Part shown: piece after piece, positions 38,223 to 48,468 of the stretch
Numbering within the stretch: position 1 is the first letter of the stretch
Layout: each line of letters starts with the position of its first letter
NCBI RefSeq assembly: GCF_016405885.1
Contig: NZ_JAEKGC010000013.1
Span: 1 to 64,000, forward strand
Source: Arthrobacter sp. MSA 4-2
Lineage (GTDB): Bacteria; Actinomycetota; Actinomycetes; Actinomycetales; Micrococcaceae
Reading direction: 5' to 3'
Length of the DNA stretch: 64,000 nucleotides
Program-made: the position numbers and the translations under genes
The notes under the pieces: model-generated
What the model saw: the letters and a program-made list of their open reading frames with translations, nothing else
Told to the model about the DNA's origin: nothing
Database searches by the model: none

Positions 38223-39775
38223 CGGACATTTCGGAATCGGATGCGGCCGGACGGCTGGCAGGGCTGACGAGCTGGGATGCCGACTGGCGGGGGCTGCGCG
38301 TCGTCGTCGCCGGCATCGGCGCCTCGGGCTTCTCCGCCGCCGACACCCTTGTTGAGCTCGGCGCGGCCGTGGTCGTCGTCGACGGCTCCGACTCGGAGGA
38401 CAACCGGGCCAAGGCAGACACGCTGCGGATCGTCGGCGTCCGCGAGGTGCTCCTCGGCGCCGACTCCACCACCGGCATCCCGCTGGTCGATGGGCAGGCG
38501 CCGGAGCTGATCATCGCCTCGCCCGGGTGGAGCCCGGCCCAGCCACTGCTGGCGGCCGCCGCCGGTGCGGGCATCCCCATCTGGGGCGACGTCGAGCTGG
38601 CCTGGCGGGTGCGCATCCGCGAAGGCCGGCCCACCGCCGAATGGCTCACGATCACCGGCACGAACGGCAAGACGACCACGGTCGGCCTGACCGAGTCGAT
38701 GCTGCTCGCGGCCGGGAAGCGCGCCGTGGCCGCCGGGAACGTCGGCACGCCCATCCTCGATGTGATCCGCGACCCGCAGGGGTTCGACTTCCTCGCCGTG
38801 GAGCTCTCCAGCTTTCAGCTCCACTGGAGCGAGTCCATCTCCGCGCTGGCGAGCGTGTGCCTCAACATCGCCGAGGACCACGTCGACTGGCACGGCAGCT
38901 ACGAGGCCTACGCCGCGGCGAAGGCCAAGATCTACGATCGCACCCGGGTCGCCTGCATCTACAACGCCGAACAGCACGAGACCGAGGTGATGGTCGAGGA
39001 AGCCGACGTGATCGAAGGCTGCCGGGCGGTCGGCTTCACCACCGGTACGCCCGCGGTGAGCATGATGGGCGTCGTCGAGGACCTCCTCGTTGACCGGGCC
39101 TTCATCGAACAGCGCAGGGACTCGGCCGCCGAACTGGCGTCGGTCCGTGAACTCGGGGACGTCGTGCCGCGCCACCTTGTGGCCAACGCGCTGGCCGCCG
39201 CCGCCCTGGTGCGGGCCGCGGGCATCTCTCCGGCCGCCGTCCGTGAGGGGATCCGCACCTACGCCCCGGGCGCGCACCGCATCGAGGCCATCGCCTCCGC
39301 CGGGGGCGTGCTCTGGATCAACGACTCCAAGGCCACCAATCCGCACGCCGCCTCGGCCTCCCTGGCCGCCTTCACCTCGGTGGTCTGGATCGCCGGGGGC
39401 CTCTCCAAGGGCGTCGCCTACGACGACCTCGTCCGCACCCACGCCGCCCGCCTGCGGGCCGTGGTGCTGATCGGGGCGGGCAGCACGGCACTGCAGGAGG
39501 CCCTGCACCGACACGCTCCCGATGTGCCCATCATCAGCTGGCACACCAGTCACACTGGAAACGGACACCCCGAGGGCGGGGGAGAGGGTCCGCAGGTGAT
39601 GGAATGGGCGGTCTCCGAGGCGGCCCGCCTCGCCGGGGAGGGCGACACCGTCCTGCTCGCACCGGCCGCCGCCTCAATGGATCAGTTCTCCTCATACGCC
39701 CACCGGGGTGATGCCTTTGCCACGGCGGTTCGAGCGCTGGTGGAGGGGCAGGCACCAACCGCTAAGGAGCTCTAG
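38219..39775 (+). CDS. murD: UDP-MurNAc-L-alanine:D-glutamate ligase
   Basis: Adds D-Glu to UDP-MurNAc-L-Ala. VVVAGIGASGFSAADTLVELG is the N-terminal UDP-binding fold, ITGTNGKTTTVGL the P-loop, and NIAEDHVDWHG and INDSKATNPHA are Mur-ligase motifs. No ATG or GTG is available at the right place. TTG at 38219, overlapping the mraY stop as TTGA, gives TDISESDAAGRL and a 518-aa product. A long open frame continues upstream through murF/mraY, but that part is a shadow. Confidence 0.92.
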   Translation: MTDISESDAAGRLAGLTSWDADWRGLRVVVAGIGASGFSAADTLVELGAAVVVVDGSDSEDNRAKADTLRIVGVREVLLGADSTTGIPLVDGQAPELIIASPGWSPAQPLLAAAAGAGIPIWGDVELAWRVRIREGRPTAEWLTITGTNGKTTTVGLTESMLLAAGKRAVAAGNVGTPILDVIRDPQGFDFLAVELSSFQLHWSESISALASVCLNIAEDHVDWHGSYEAYAAAKAKIYDRTRVACIYNAEQHETEVMVEEADVIEGCRAVGFTTGTPAVSMMGVVEDLLVDRAFIEQRRDSAAELASVRELGDVVPRHLVANALAAAALVRAAGISPAAVREGIRTYAPGAHRIEAIASAGGVLWINDSKATNPHAASASLAAFTSVVWIAGGLSKGVAYDDLVRTHAARLRAVVLIGAGSTALQEALHRHAPDVPIISWHTSHTGNGHPEGGGEGPQVMEWAVSEAARLAGEGDTVLLAPAAASMDQFSSYAHRGDAFATAVRALVEGQAPTAKEL

Positions 39776-41107
39776 ATGGTTACCACCCCCACCCGGCACC
39801 CCGGGCGCAGGCCCGCGGCCGCCCGCGCCGCCGGCGCAGCGGCCGGCCGAGCCGCCGGATCACCGGCCGGGCGTGCCAGCGGCACGACGCAGACCACCGG
39901 CTCCACCGCCCCGGCACCGCGCCGCGGGATTCGGGCAGCCGCGGCGCGGGGCTGGCGCTTCCTCGAGGGAACCGACCGCAGCCCCAGCGGCTCGAGCTAC
40001 TACCTGATCCTCGGGTCAGCCCTCGCCCTGACGGCCATCGGCCTGCTCATGGTGCTCTCGGCGTCCTCCGTTGAGGCGATCTCCGAGGGCAAGGAGGAGT
40101 TCGACCTCTTCCTGAAGCAGGCGGTGTGGGCCGGCGCCGGCTTGGTGCTGATGTTCATCCTTGCCCGCTTCGGGCCCCGGCTCTACAAGGCCCTGGCCTG
40201 GCCCGGACTAGGCGTGGCGGTGGTGCTGTTGATCCTGGTGCTCGTCATCGGCGTCAGCATCAACGGCAATAAGAACTGGATCATGATCGGCAGCCAGTCC
40301 TTCCAGCCCTCCGAGCCGGCCAAACTCGCCCTCGCCCTGTGGTTCGCCACGGTCCTCGAGCGCAAGAAGGGGCTGATCCGGGACTGGAAGCACGCCTTGA
40401 TTCCCGCCCTGCCCCTGGGCGGGCTGCCCATCGGCCTGGTGCTGCTCGGCGGCGACCTCGGCACCGGCATGATCCTGATGATGATCGCCGCCGCGGCCCT
40501 GTTCTTCGCCGGGGCACCGCTGAAGATGTTCCTCCTCGCCGGCGTCGGCATAGCGCTCGTCGGAACCCTCATGGTGGCCACCAGCGCCAACCGGGGCGGG
40601 CGCATCAGCGCCTGGCTGCGGCTGAACTGCGAGGACGGCGCCGACCTGTGCCTGCAGTCGGACAACGGCCTGTTCGCCATGGCCTCGGGCGGATGGTTCG
40701 GCGTGGGCATCGGACAGAGCCGCCAGAAATGGAACTGGATCCCCGAGGCGCACAACGACTTCATCTTCGCCATCATCGGCGAGGAGTTCGGCCTCGTCGG
40801 CGCCATCGTCGTTGTCGCCCTGTTCGGAATTCTCGCGGTGGCCACCATCCAGGTCGCCATGCGCTACAGCGACCCCTTCGTGCGTATCCTGATGGGGTCC
40901 ATCCTGGTGTGGCTGATCGGCCAGGCCTTCGTCAACGTCGGCATGGTGACCGGCCTGCTGCCGGTGATCGGCGTCCCCCTGCCCTTCATCTCCTACGGCG
41001 GGTCGGCGCTGACCTTCACCCTCGCCGCGGTGGGCGTCCTGCTCTCCTTCGCCCGGCGGATGCCCGCGACCTTCATCAAGACCGAAAGCGAAAACGCAGC
41101 ATCATGA
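39776..41107 (+). CDS. ftsW: Lipid II polymerase FtsW (SEDS family)
   Basis: Septal glycosyltransferase partner of FtsI. A ~75-residue basic, Ala/Arg/Pro-rich cytoplasmic N terminus precedes about ten TM helices. SEDS signatures are [47 protein letters not shown] and [20 protein letters not shown]. It is 443 aa. The ATG follows the murD TAG directly with no gap, and the stop overlaps murG (ATGA). Confidence 0.96.
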   Translation: MVTTPTRHPGRRPAAARAAGAAAGRAAGSPAGRASGTTQTTGSTAPAPRRGIRAAAARGWRFLEGTDRSPSGSSYYLILGSALALTAIGLLMVLSASSVEAISEGKEEFDLFLKQAVWAGAGLVLMFILARFGPRLYKALAWPGLGVAVVLLILVLVIGVSINGNKNWIMIGSQSFQPSEPAKLALALWFATVLERKKGLIRDWKHALIPALPLGGLPIGLVLLGGDLGTGMILMMIAAAALFFAGAPLKMFLLAGVGIALVGTLMVATSANRGGRISAWLRLNCEDGADLCLQSDNGLFAMASGGWFGVGIGQSRQKWNWIPEAHNDFIFAIIGEEFGLVGAIVVVALFGILAVATIQVAMRYSDPFVRILMGSILVWLIGQAFVNVGMVTGLLPVIGVPLPFISYGGSALTFTLAAVGVLLSFARRMPATFIKTESENAAS

Positions 41108-42213
41108 ACCCCCCGACACCCGTGTCCGTCGTCCTGGCCGGCGGCGGCACCGCCGGCCACATCAGCCCCCTGCTGGCCATCGCCGACGCCATCACCGACC
41201 TCGCCCCCGGCGCCCGGATCACCGCCGTCGGGACCGAGTCCGGAATGGAGACCCGGCTCGTGCCGGCCGCCGGCTATGCCCTGGAGACCATCGACCGGGT
41301 GCCGCTGCCCCGCCGGCCCTCCACCGACCTGGTGAAGCTGCCCTACCGCCTGGCCGCCGCCGTCCGGCAGGCGCTGCGCATTCTCGATACGGTTCGGCCC
41401 TCGGTGGTCGTCGGCGTGGGCGGCTACGTCGCCGCGCCGCTGTACCTCGCGGCGTTCCTGCGGCGCGTGCCCCTGGTCATCCACGAGGCCAATGCCCGCC
41501 CCGGTATCGCCAACCGGCTGGGCGCCCGCATCGCCGGGACCGTCGCCGTGGCGTTCCGGGACACCCGGCTGCCCAAGGCCCAGTGGGTGGGCATGCCCAT
41601 GCGCCGCGCCATCGCCGGACTTGACCGGGCAACCGCACGCGAGTCCGCCCGGCGCGCGCTCGGACTCGACCCGGCACGCCCGACCCTCATCATCACCGGC
41701 GGCTCCTCCGGGGCCCTGAGCATCAACCGCGCAGCCGCCGCGGCCGCCCCCGGCCTGTGCGGCGAGGGGATCCAGATCCTCCACATCACCGGCCGGGGCA
41801 AGACCATCACGGCCGGCGACGGCTCCCCGCTCACGCTGCCGGGCTACCACCAGCTCGAGTACGTCGACGACATGGAGGCCGTGTACGCCGCGGCCGACCT
41901 GCTCGTGGCCCGGGCCGGTGCCGCCACCGTCTGCGAGATCAGCGCCGTCGGGCTGCCCTCGATCCTCGTTCCGCTCGCCCATGGCAACGGCGAGCAGGCC
42001 CTCAACGCCGCAGCCCTCACCGCCGACGGGGGAGCGGTGCTGATCTCCGATTCCGACCTCACACCGGCGCGGCTGAGCTCGGAGGCCCTCGCCCTGCTGA
42101 AGGACCCCGAGGCCCTTGAGCGGATGGCCTCTGCCGCCGCGGCGCAGGGCATCCGCGACGCCGACCGGACGATGGCCAAACTCGTCCTCGACGCGGCAGG
42201 AGCCTCCTCATGA
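41104..42213 (+). CDS. murG: UDP-GlcNAc:lipid I N-acetylglucosaminyltransferase
   Basis: Converts lipid I to lipid II at the inner membrane face. GT-B fold: [20 protein letters not shown] at the N terminus, [16 protein letters not shown], and in the C-terminal half [13 protein letters not shown] and [20 protein letters not shown]. It is 369 aa from the ATG at 41104, which lies within the ftsW stop (ATGA). The same frame is open for ~250 codons upstream inside ftsW, but that is antisense-free shadow sequence and not part of murG. Confidence 0.96.
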   Translation: MNPPTPVSVVLAGGGTAGHISPLLAIADAITDLAPGARITAVGTESGMETRLVPAAGYALETIDRVPLPRRPSTDLVKLPYRLAAAVRQALRILDTVRPSVVVGVGGYVAAPLYLAAFLRRVPLVIHEANARPGIANRLGARIAGTVAVAFRDTRLPKAQWVGMPMRRAIAGLDRATARESARRALGLDPARPTLIITGGSSGALSINRAAAAAAPGLCGEGIQILHITGRGKTITAGDGSPLTLPGYHQLEYVDDMEAVYAAADLLVARAGAATVCEISAVGLPSILVPLAHGNGEQALNAAALTADGGAVLISDSDLTPARLSSEALALLKDPEALERMASAAAAQGIRDADRTMAKLVLDAAGASS

Positions 42214-43661
42214 CCGGCATCCCGCAGGAATCCGTCCCCGAGCCTCGGCCGGGCGGCCCAACCGCCGGACGCGTCCACTTCATCGGCCTCGGCGGCGCCG
42301 GCATGTCGGCTGTCGCCCGGGTCCTGCTCGGCCAGGGCATCCCCGTGTCCGGCTCGGACGCCGCGGACTCCAAGGCCCTGAAGGCCCTTGCCGCCCTCGG
42401 CGCCGAGGTCCACGTCGGCCACCGGGCCGAGAACGTCACCGGCGCCGGCCAGGTCGTCATCTCCTCGGCCATCCGGCCGGACAACCCCGAACTGCTCGAG
42501 GCGCGCCACCGCGGCATCACCATCCAGCACCGCTCCGAGGCCCTCGCCGCGGCCATGGCCGGCCAGCTGGTCATCGCCGTCGCCGGAACCCACGGAAAGA
42601 CCACGACGACGGCGATGATCACCGTGCTGCTGCAGGCGGCCGGGCGCGATCCCTCCTTCGCCATCGGCGGCGACGTCGCGGCCCTCGGAGTCAACGCGCG
42701 CTGGTCCGGCGGCGACGTGTTCGTTGCGGAAGCCGACGAATCGGACGGCTCATTCCTGAACTACAGCCCGCAGATCGCCGTGGTGACCAACGTCGAAGCG
42801 GACCACCTCGACCACTACGGCACGGCTGCCGCCGTCACCGCGGTTTTCGAACAGTTCGTCGGGCTCCTGCCCGAGGACGGCGTACTCGTCGCCTGCGCCG
42901 ACGATCCCGGAGCGGCCGCCCTGGCCGCCGCCGCCGCCGCCACCCGCCGGGTGCGCACCTACGGGTACTCGCCGACCGCCGACATCCAGCTGGGCTCCAC
43001 CCGAGCGCTGGGCAGCACCTCCAACAGCGTGCTCTCCTTCGCCGTCGACGGACTCGACGCCCAGCAGGAACTCCAGCTGAGCGTGCCGGGGGCCCACAAT
43101 ATCCTCAACGCCGCGGCGGCGTTCACCGTCGGCCTCGAACTCGGCGTGGACCCGGCGGTCGCCGCCGAGGGCCTCGCCTCGTTCTCCGGGGCAGCCCGGC
43201 GCTTCGAGGCCCGCGGCGAGGGCGCCGGGGTGCGGGTCTTCGACGACTACGCCCACCACCCCACGGAAGTCGCCGCGGCCCTGGCGGCGGCCCGCACCGT
43301 CGCTGCCGGGCATGCGGTGCACGTGCTGTTCCAGCCCCACCTCTTCTCCCGGACGCGGGAGTTCGCCGACGGGTTCGCCGCCGCCCTCGCATCGGCGGAC
43401 TCGGCGACGCTGCTGCCCATCTACCCCGCCCGCGAGGACCCGATCCCGGGCGTCACCAGCGACCTGATCGCCGCGAAGCTCGCCCGGCCCGGGGGATACG
43501 TTCAGGATCAGCAGGCCGCCGTCCGTGAGGTGGCCGCCCGCGCCTCCGCCGGTGACATCATCCTCACCGTCGGCGCCGGGGACGTCACGCACCTTGCCTC
43601 CGGGCTGGTCGAGGCCCTCCGTGCCCGGGAAGGCACCGGAACGGCGGACGATGAAGCCTAG
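42210..43661 (+). CDS. murC: UDP-MurNAc:L-alanine ligase
   Basis: First amino-acid addition to UDP-MurNAc. [20 protein letters not shown] is the nucleotide fold, [13 protein letters not shown] the P-loop (~127-139), [10 protein letters not shown] and [13 protein letters not shown] are Mur motifs, and [11 protein letters not shown] lies in the C-terminal domain. It is 483 aa. The ATG overlaps the murG stop, and ftsQ begins 11 bases before its own stop. Confidence 0.96.
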   Translation: MTGIPQESVPEPRPGGPTAGRVHFIGLGGAGMSAVARVLLGQGIPVSGSDAADSKALKALAALGAEVHVGHRAENVTGAGQVVISSAIRPDNPELLEARHRGITIQHRSEALAAAMAGQLVIAVAGTHGKTTTTAMITVLLQAAGRDPSFAIGGDVAALGVNARWSGGDVFVAEADESDGSFLNYSPQIAVVTNVEADHLDHYGTAAAVTAVFEQFVGLLPEDGVLVACADDPGAAALAAAAAATRRVRTYGYSPTADIQLGSTRALGSTSNSVLSFAVDGLDAQQELQLSVPGAHNILNAAAAFTVGLELGVDPAVAAEGLASFSGAARRFEARGEGAGVRVFDDYAHHPTEVAAALAAARTVAAGHAVHVLFQPHLFSRTREFADGFAAALASADSATLLPIYPAREDPIPGVTSDLIAAKLARPGGYVQDQQAAVREVAARASAGDIILTVGAGDVTHLASGLVEALRAREGTGTADDEA

Positions 43662-44487
43662 GAAGCCATCCGGTCCGGCCGGCGCCGGGACCGGTGCCGC
43701 CGCCGGTGGGCGGGCCAACTCGGGCAAGGTCTCCGTGCTGCCCCGGGAGGACGCGGAGCCGGCCGGAGCGACGGTCCTTGAATTCCCTGAACCGCCGGCC
43801 CGGCGCCGGCGGCGGGTGCTGCTGTGGACCCTCCCAGGCCTGGTCCTGGTGGTGGGCGGCCTGCTCGCGTACCTGATCTTCTCTCCGGTCCTGGCGCTGA
43901 AGCACCTGCGGGTCGAGGGCAACACGCTCGTTTCCACCGAGGAGGTCACCACGGCGCTCAAGCCGCTCCTTGGCACCTCGCTCACCCGGCTCCCGGACGA
44001 CAAGGTCGAAGGCCTCCTGCGGGACAAGGCGCCCATCGAGGCGGTGCGCGTGGCGGCCGAGCCGCCGTCAACCCTCGTGGTCACCATCCGCGAACGGGTG
44101 CCGGTGGCCATCGTGCAGAAGGACAAGCAGTTCATTCTGATCGACTCGGAGGGCCGGCAGCTCAAGACCGTCGCGGACCGGAAGGCGGTGAAGCTTCCGC
44201 TGATCGACGGCGGGACGGAGGCGGTCAATTCGGAGGTTTTCCGCTCGATCACCGCGGTGCTGGCCGACCTGCCCCCGGACATCCTGTCCCGCCTCAACCA
44301 CGCCTCCGCCCGAAGCGTGGACTCGGTTTCGCTTTCGCTGACCGGCAACCAGAGAATCTTCTGGGGGAGTGCGGAGCGCAACACCGCCAAGGCGAGGGTC
44401 CTCTCGGCCCTGCTGAAGGTCCCGGCATCGGATCCACCGGTGAAGGAATATGACGTCAGCACCCCCGACCGTCCGGTCACCCGGTGA
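43651..44487 (+). CDS. ftsQ: Division protein FtsQ (POTRA domain)
   Basis: Bitopic septal scaffold. A ~55-residue cytoplasmic tail ending ARRRRR precedes one TM helix (LPGLVLVVGGLLAYLIF). The POTRA domain starts at LALKHLRVEGNTLVSTEEV, and the beta domain (TLVVTIRERVPVAIVQKD) follows. It is 278 aa. The start overlaps murC by 11 bases. It is the last gene of the tightly packed run; the 206-bp gap to ftsZ holds that gene's own promoter. Confidence 0.92.
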   Translation: MKPRKPSGPAGAGTGAAAGGRANSGKVSVLPREDAEPAGATVLEFPEPPARRRRRVLLWTLPGLVLVVGGLLAYLIFSPVLALKHLRVEGNTLVSTEEVTTALKPLLGTSLTRLPDDKVEGLLRDKAPIEAVRVAAEPPSTLVVTIRERVPVAIVQKDKQFILIDSEGRQLKTVADRKAVKLPLIDGGTEAVNSEVFRSITAVLADLPPDILSRLNHASARSVDSVSLSLTGNQRIFWGSAERNTAKARVLSALLKVPASDPPVKEYDVSTPDRPVTR

Positions 44488-44573
44488 GCGGGATTTCAAA
44501 GAAACAAGGCGACACGCGGCACCGGTCATTGCAGAAGACTCCCGGTGCCCATAGCGTCTCAGATAGAAGTTAC

Positions 44574-44612
44574 TTGACATAACATTAACCCTCAACCTGA
44601 GAGTTAACGTTA
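44574..44612 (+). promoter_or_regulatory. ftsZ promoter region: TTGACA followed by a dyad
   Basis: TTGACA (44574-44579) is followed directly by a 33-bp imperfect dyad. The left arm TAACATTAACCCTC (44580-44593) and right arm GAGAGTTAACGTTA (44599-44612) match at 12 of 14 positions around centre AACCT. TAACGT (44605-44610) in the right arm is a possible -10, with an unusually long 25-bp spacer. MerR-type activators bind dyads between overspaced -35 and -10 elements, and an FtsR homologue is encoded at 6.6 kb. Confidence 0.6.
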
Positions 44613-44693
44613 TGCCGGGTGAAGGTTGAAGCCGGTTCCGGCCGGGTGTAACCCCAGACAACAGCGCACAGATTCGAACAAGGGACACAGGAC

Positions 44694-45887
44694 GTGGCAG
44701 CACCGCAGAATTACTTGGCCGTCATCAAGGTCGTCGGCATCGGCGGGGGCGGCGTAAACGCCATCAACCGGATGATCGAGGTGGGACTCCGTGGGGTGGA
44801 GTTCATCGCCATCAACACCGACGCACAGGCGCTGCTGATGAGCGACGCCGACGTGAAGCTCGACGTCGGACGGGAACTGACGCGCGGGCTCGGCGCCGGC
44901 GCCGACCCGGAGGTCGGCCGCAGGGCGGCCGAGGACCACTCCGAGGAGATCGAAGAGGTGCTGCGCGGGGCCGACATGGTCTTCGTCACCGCCGGTGAGG
45001 GCGGCGGCACGGGCACCGGCGGTGCGCCCGTCGTGGCACGCATCGCCCGCTCGCTCGGCGCGCTGACCATCGGCGTCGTCACCCGGCCGTTCACCTTCGA
45101 GGGCCGCCGCCGGTCCAATCAGGCCGAGTCGGGCATCGACACCCTGCGCGACGAGGTCGACACCCTCATCGTCATCCCGAACGACCGCCTGCTTTCGATC
45201 AGCGACCGCAACGTCTCAATGCTCGACGCGTTCCGCTCGGCCGACCAGGTGCTGCTCTCCGGCGTCCAGGGCATCACCGACCTGATCACCACCCCCGGCC
45301 TGATCAACCTCGACTTCGCCGACGTCAAGTCGGTCATGCAGGGTGCGGGCTCGGCCCTCATGGGCATCGGCTCCGCGCGCGGCGAGGACCGCGCCGTGAA
45401 GGCCGCCGAACTCGCCATCGCCTCGCCGCTGCTCGAGGCCTCGATCGACGGCGCGCACGGCGTGCTGCTGTCCATCCAGGGCGGCTCCGACCTCGGCCTC
45501 TTCGAAATCAACGAGGCGGCCCGGCTCGTCCAGGAGGTCGCCCACCCGGAGGCGAACATCATCTTCGGTGCGGTCATCGACGACGCCCTCGGCGACGAGG
45601 CCCGCGTCACGGTCATCGCGGCAGGGTTCGACCAGGTCGATGCGACGTCCCAGCCCGCAGTGCCCGCGGTGAAGCCCGCTGCGGCCCCGACGGTCGGCGG
45701 GGGCGACACCGCCCGTGCCGCCGCTCCGGCCTCCGCGGGCCTCGGTGCGTGGTCCCAGCAGCGCTTCTCCCAGTCCAACACGGTGCCGGCCGATGCCGGC
45801 TTCGACGTCGACCTGCCCGCCGTGGTGGAGCCGGACCTCTCCTCGGGCCGCTCGGACGACCTCGACGTGCCCGACTTCCTGAAGTAA
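44694..45887 (+). CDS. ftsZ: Cell-division GTPase FtsZ
   Basis: Tubulin-like protein forming the Z ring. The tubulin signature [13 protein letters not shown] (~residues 102-114) binds GTP. The T7 loop ([12 protein letters not shown]) supplies the catalytic Asp, and a ~75-residue Ala/Pro linker leads to the conserved C-terminal peptide [10 protein letters not shown], which binds SepF. It is 397 aa with a GTG start. With no ftsA in the cluster, SepF (47.5 kb) is the expected membrane anchor. Confidence 0.98.
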   Translation: MAAPQNYLAVIKVVGIGGGGVNAINRMIEVGLRGVEFIAINTDAQALLMSDADVKLDVGRELTRGLGAGADPEVGRRAAEDHSEEIEEVLRGADMVFVTAGEGGGTGTGGAPVVARIARSLGALTIGVVTRPFTFEGRRRSNQAESGIDTLRDEVDTLIVIPNDRLLSISDRNVSMLDAFRSADQVLLSGVQGITDLITTPGLINLDFADVKSVMQGAGSALMGIGSARGEDRAVKAAELAIASPLLEASIDGAHGVLLSIQGGSDLGLFEINEAARLVQEVAHPEANIIFGAVIDDALGDEARVTVIAAGFDQVDATSQPAVPAVKPAAAPTVGGGDTARAAAPASAGLGAWSQQRFSQSNTVPADAGFDVDLPAVVEPDLSSGRSDDLDVPDFLK

Positions 45888-45903
45888 CCGGGACCTCCTG
45901 CGG

Positions 45904-46608
45904 ATGTTCTTTTGGCAAGGCGGCGTGCAGCCCGGGCTGCACGCCGCCTTTACCGATTCCGCCGCCGGCAACCTCGCACTCAACCTTGGGCGGCCCTCGA
46001 CGGCGGCCGGTAACCGGGCACGGGTGGAGACGGCGATGGGCGTGGCCCCCGGTTCCCTGCGGTTCATGACCCAGGTGCATTCGAGTACGGTGGCCGAGGT
46101 GCCGGCCGGGTCCCCCCGCTGGAGCCCGCCGGAGGCCGATGCCCTGCTCAGCCCCGACGGCAGCCAGGCGCTGGCCGTGCTCGTGGCGGACTGCGTCCCC
46201 GTTGTCCTTGCCGACCGCTCCGGCCCGGCGACCGGCGTCGTCCATGCCGGACGCCGGGGCGTGCTGACCGGCATCGTACCCAACGCCGTCGCGGGCCTGC
46301 GCGCCCACGGCGCCCGGGAGCTCACCGCCTGGATCGGCCCCTCAGTGTGCGGGCGCTGCTACGAGGTGCCGGCGGAAATGAGGGAGGAGGTTGCGGCCGC
46401 CGTACCGGCCTCCTACGCGCAGACACGGCACGGCACCCCGGCGCTGGACCTGCCGGCCGCGGTGCGGCAGCAGCTGCTCGATGCCGGCGTCGACGTGGCG
46501 GCGGTGCCGTCGGGATCGTCGGCGTGCACCCTCGAAAACCCCCGGCTGTTCTCCCACCGCAGGGAACCCGGTGCCGGCCGGCTCGCCGGCCTGGTCTGGC
46601 GCACGTGA
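45904..46608 (+). CDS. pgeF: Peptidoglycan editing factor PgeF (laccase-domain, YfiH family)
   Basis: The family hydrolyses mis-incorporated L-Ser from UDP-MurNAc precursors in E. coli; older annotations call it polyphenol oxidase or laccase. The zinc/histidine sites are visible: QVHSSTV, VLVADCVPVVL, VVHAGRRGVLTG and WIGPSVCGRCYEVP. The usual HAGWRG is HAGRRG here, as in other actinobacteria. It is 234 aa. It starts 16 bases after ftsZ without a clear ribosome site and overlaps yggS by 4 bases (GTGA). Confidence 0.9.
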   Translation: MFFWQGGVQPGLHAAFTDSAAGNLALNLGRPSTAAGNRARVETAMGVAPGSLRFMTQVHSSTVAEVPAGSPRWSPPEADALLSPDGSQALAVLVADCVPVVLADRSGPATGVVHAGRRGVLTGIVPNAVAGLRAHGARELTAWIGPSVCGRCYEVPAEMREEVAAAVPASYAQTRHGTPALDLPAAVRQQLLDAGVDVAAVPSGSSACTLENPRLFSHRREPGAGRLAGLVWRT

Positions 46609-47366
46609 GCGCCACGGACGGGACGGCGGACGCCTCCGCGCGCCGGCAGGAACTCGCGGAACGGCTGGAATCGGTACGGGGAAGGATCGCGGCGGCCTGC
46701 GCCGCCGCCGGACGGACCGACGCGCCCGAGCTGATCGTGGTGACGAAGTTCTTTCCCGCCGCGGACGTGCGGCTGCTCTCCGGCCTCGGCGTGCGGGACC
46801 TGGGCGAGAACCGGGACCAGGAGGCCGCCGCGAAGGCCGCCGAGACCGCCGACCTCGACCTGCGCTGGCACTTCATCGGCCAGCTGCAGAGCAACAAGGC
46901 CCGCTCGGTGGTCCGCTACGCCGCCGCGGTGCACTCCGTGGACCGGCCGTCGGTGGCGGAGGCGCTGGCGAAGGCCGCCGGCGCCGAGGCCGTACGCCGC
47001 TCCGGCGCCGGCCTTCCGCCGCGGCCCGACCTGGGCTGCTTCATCCAGGTCAGCCTCGACCCGAACGCCCGCGCCGGCGGACGGGGAGGGGCAGCGGCAT
47101 CGGAGGTCCCGGAGATCGCCGCCCGGCTCGCCGGGGCGCAGGGGCTGCATCTTGAGGGCGTCATGGCGGTGGCGCCGCTGGGCGCCGACCCGCTGGCCGC
47201 CTTCCAGCGCCTGGCCGGCATCTCCGCGGACCTGCGGGTGGACCACCCCGGCGCGTCGGCCATCTCGGCCGGCATGAGCGGGGACCTCGAGGCCGCCATC
47301 CAGGCGGGCGCGACACACCTGCGGATTGGCTCAGATGTACTCGGTCCCCGCCCACCGTTGCGGTAG
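46605..47366 (+). CDS. PLP homeostasis protein, YggS/PLPBP family
   Basis: Pyridoxal-phosphate-binding protein with no known catalytic activity, involved in vitamin B6 and amino-acid balance. Lys48 in [10 protein letters not shown] is the Schiff-base residue. [32 protein letters not shown] and [27 protein letters not shown] are family motifs; I read the last as two adjacent blocks. It is 253 aa with a GTG start in the pgeF stop. The upstream extension of the frame inside pgeF is a shadow. Confidence 0.93.
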   Translation: MSATDGTADASARRQELAERLESVRGRIAAACAAAGRTDAPELIVVTKFFPAADVRLLSGLGVRDLGENRDQEAAAKAAETADLDLRWHFIGQLQSNKARSVVRYAAAVHSVDRPSVAEALAKAAGAEAVRRSGAGLPPRPDLGCFIQVSLDPNARAGGRGGAAASEVPEIAARLAGAQGLHLEGVMAVAPLGADPLAAFQRLAGISADLRVDHPGASAISAGMSGDLEAAIQAGATHLRIGSDVLGPRPPLR

Positions 47367-47458
47367 CGTCTGCACCGGGACGGCAGTGGAACCCGCAGGG
47401 CGCGGTTTCGGCACCGGGACGAAGCAAATTATCCACTCTCTCAATGACAGGAGTTACC

Positions 47459-47974
47459 ATGGCTGGCGCACTGCGCAAGACAATGATTTACCTTGGGCTC
47501 GCCGATGGTGACGAGCACTACGAGCCCGAGGCGAAGAGCGCCCACAGCAGGAACGAGGATTACGCAGTGGATTATGACCGTGACGAACGCCGTCCCGAAC
47601 CCGCCCCCGTCCCACGAAGCGTCCCCAGCGAGGAGTACCGGGCCCCGGTGACACCGATCAAGCGCGTCCAGTCGACCCGTGACGATTCCGCCCTGCGGCA
47701 GATCACCACCGTCCACCCCCGCTCCTACAACGATGCGAAGCTGATCGGCGAGAGTTTCCGCGACGGTATCCCGGTCATCATGAACGTCACCGATATGGGC
47801 GAATCCGATGCCAAGCGCCTCGTCGACTTCTCCGCGGGCCTGGTCTTCGGCCTGCACGGAAGCATCGAAAGGGTCACCAATAAGGTGTTCCTGCTCTCGC
47901 CGTCGTATATTGAAGTTCTGGGTGAGGACCAGAAGGCCAGCGAAGCTCAGACCAGCTTCTTCAACCAGAGCTGA
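47459..47974 (+). CDS. sepF: Cell-division protein SepF
   Basis: Membrane anchor and bundler of FtsZ. The N-terminal helix [15 protein letters not shown] would bind membrane. A charged linker of ~65 residues follows, then the dimer-forming beta domain ([58 protein letters not shown]). The ATG at 47459 is preferred because ACAGGAG lies six bases upstream; the frame also has an ATG at 47444. It is 171 aa. The 92-base gap upstream leaves room for its own promoter. Confidence 0.95.
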   Translation: MAGALRKTMIYLGLADGDEHYEPEAKSAHSRNEDYAVDYDRDERRPEPAPVPRSVPSEEYRAPVTPIKRVQSTRDDSALRQITTVHPRSYNDAKLIGESFRDGIPVIMNVTDMGESDAKRLVDFSAGLVFGLHGSIERVTNKVFLLSPSYIEVLGEDQKASEAQTSFFNQS

Positions 47975-48034
47975 AGCCGGCCGGCTGTCCGTGCCTGCCG
48001 CCCCCTGTAAGGCCCTAAGGACTGGAACCGCTCC

Positions 48035-48328
48035 GTGAGTTTGGTATTTGCCCTGATTTACCTCGTTCTGATGTTGTTCCAGCTTGCGCTGATCATCAGG
48101 ATTATTTACGACGCCGTCCAGATTTTCGCCCGTAGCTGGCGTCCCCAGAAAATCGCGCTGGTCGTTGCTTCCGGTATTTATGCAGTGACCGATCCGCCGA
48201 TCAAAGCTTTGCGTCGCGTGATTCCGCCGCTGCGAATTGGGGGAGTTTCCCTCGACCTGGCTTTTCTTGTGTTGTTTTTCGCCGTGGTGATCCTAATGGG
48301 TGTGTCACGGGGTTTCGCCACGACATAG
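48035..48328 (+). CDS. YggT family membrane protein
   Basis: A 97-aa protein with two hydrophobic segments (FALIYLVLMLFQLALIIRII and LDLAFLVLFFAVVILMGVS) flanking a loop with the family motif DPPIKALRRVIPPLRIGGVSLD. The position between sepF and divIVA is conserved in Gram-positives. A role in membrane or osmotic functions has been proposed, but the mechanism is unknown. AAGGACTGGAACC lies upstream of the GTG. It is less GC-rich than its neighbours in third positions (many ATT and TTT codons). Confidence 0.9.
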   Translation: MSLVFALIYLVLMLFQLALIIRIIYDAVQIFARSWRPQKIALVVASGIYAVTDPPIKALRRVIPPLRIGGVSLDLAFLVLFFAVVILMGVSRGFATT

Positions 48329-48365
48329 GCCCGGTTTAGTTTTCGAGTCCCAATAGATATAAGCT

Positions 48366-48387
48366 GAATCACATTCTGATGTGAATC
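48366..48387. promoter_or_regulatory. 22-bp dyad upstream of divIVA
   Basis: GA-N-TCACAT-TCTG-ATGTGA-N-TC is symmetrical at 16 of 18 arm positions, 82 bases before the divIVA ATG. Nothing else is clear in the 140-bp gap. Confidence 0.4.
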
Positions 48388-48468
48388 CAGTTTTTCACGT
48401 CCACAATTCGGTACCGCAGGCAGGTCCGCCCCCGGGCAGGCAGGTCTTTAACACTACGAGGTGACCAG

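Noticed and set aside
37028..39775. A 915-codon frame that looks like a fusion through murF, mraY and murD
   Set aside because: Only the part from TTG 38219 encodes MurD. The upstream part is out of frame with murF and mraY, which have complete, motif-rich products.
44488..44693. A missing ftsA or ddl gene between ftsQ and ftsZ
   Set aside because: The gap is only 206 bp and holds the promoter; absence of ftsA is normal for actinobacteria, where SepF is the anchor.
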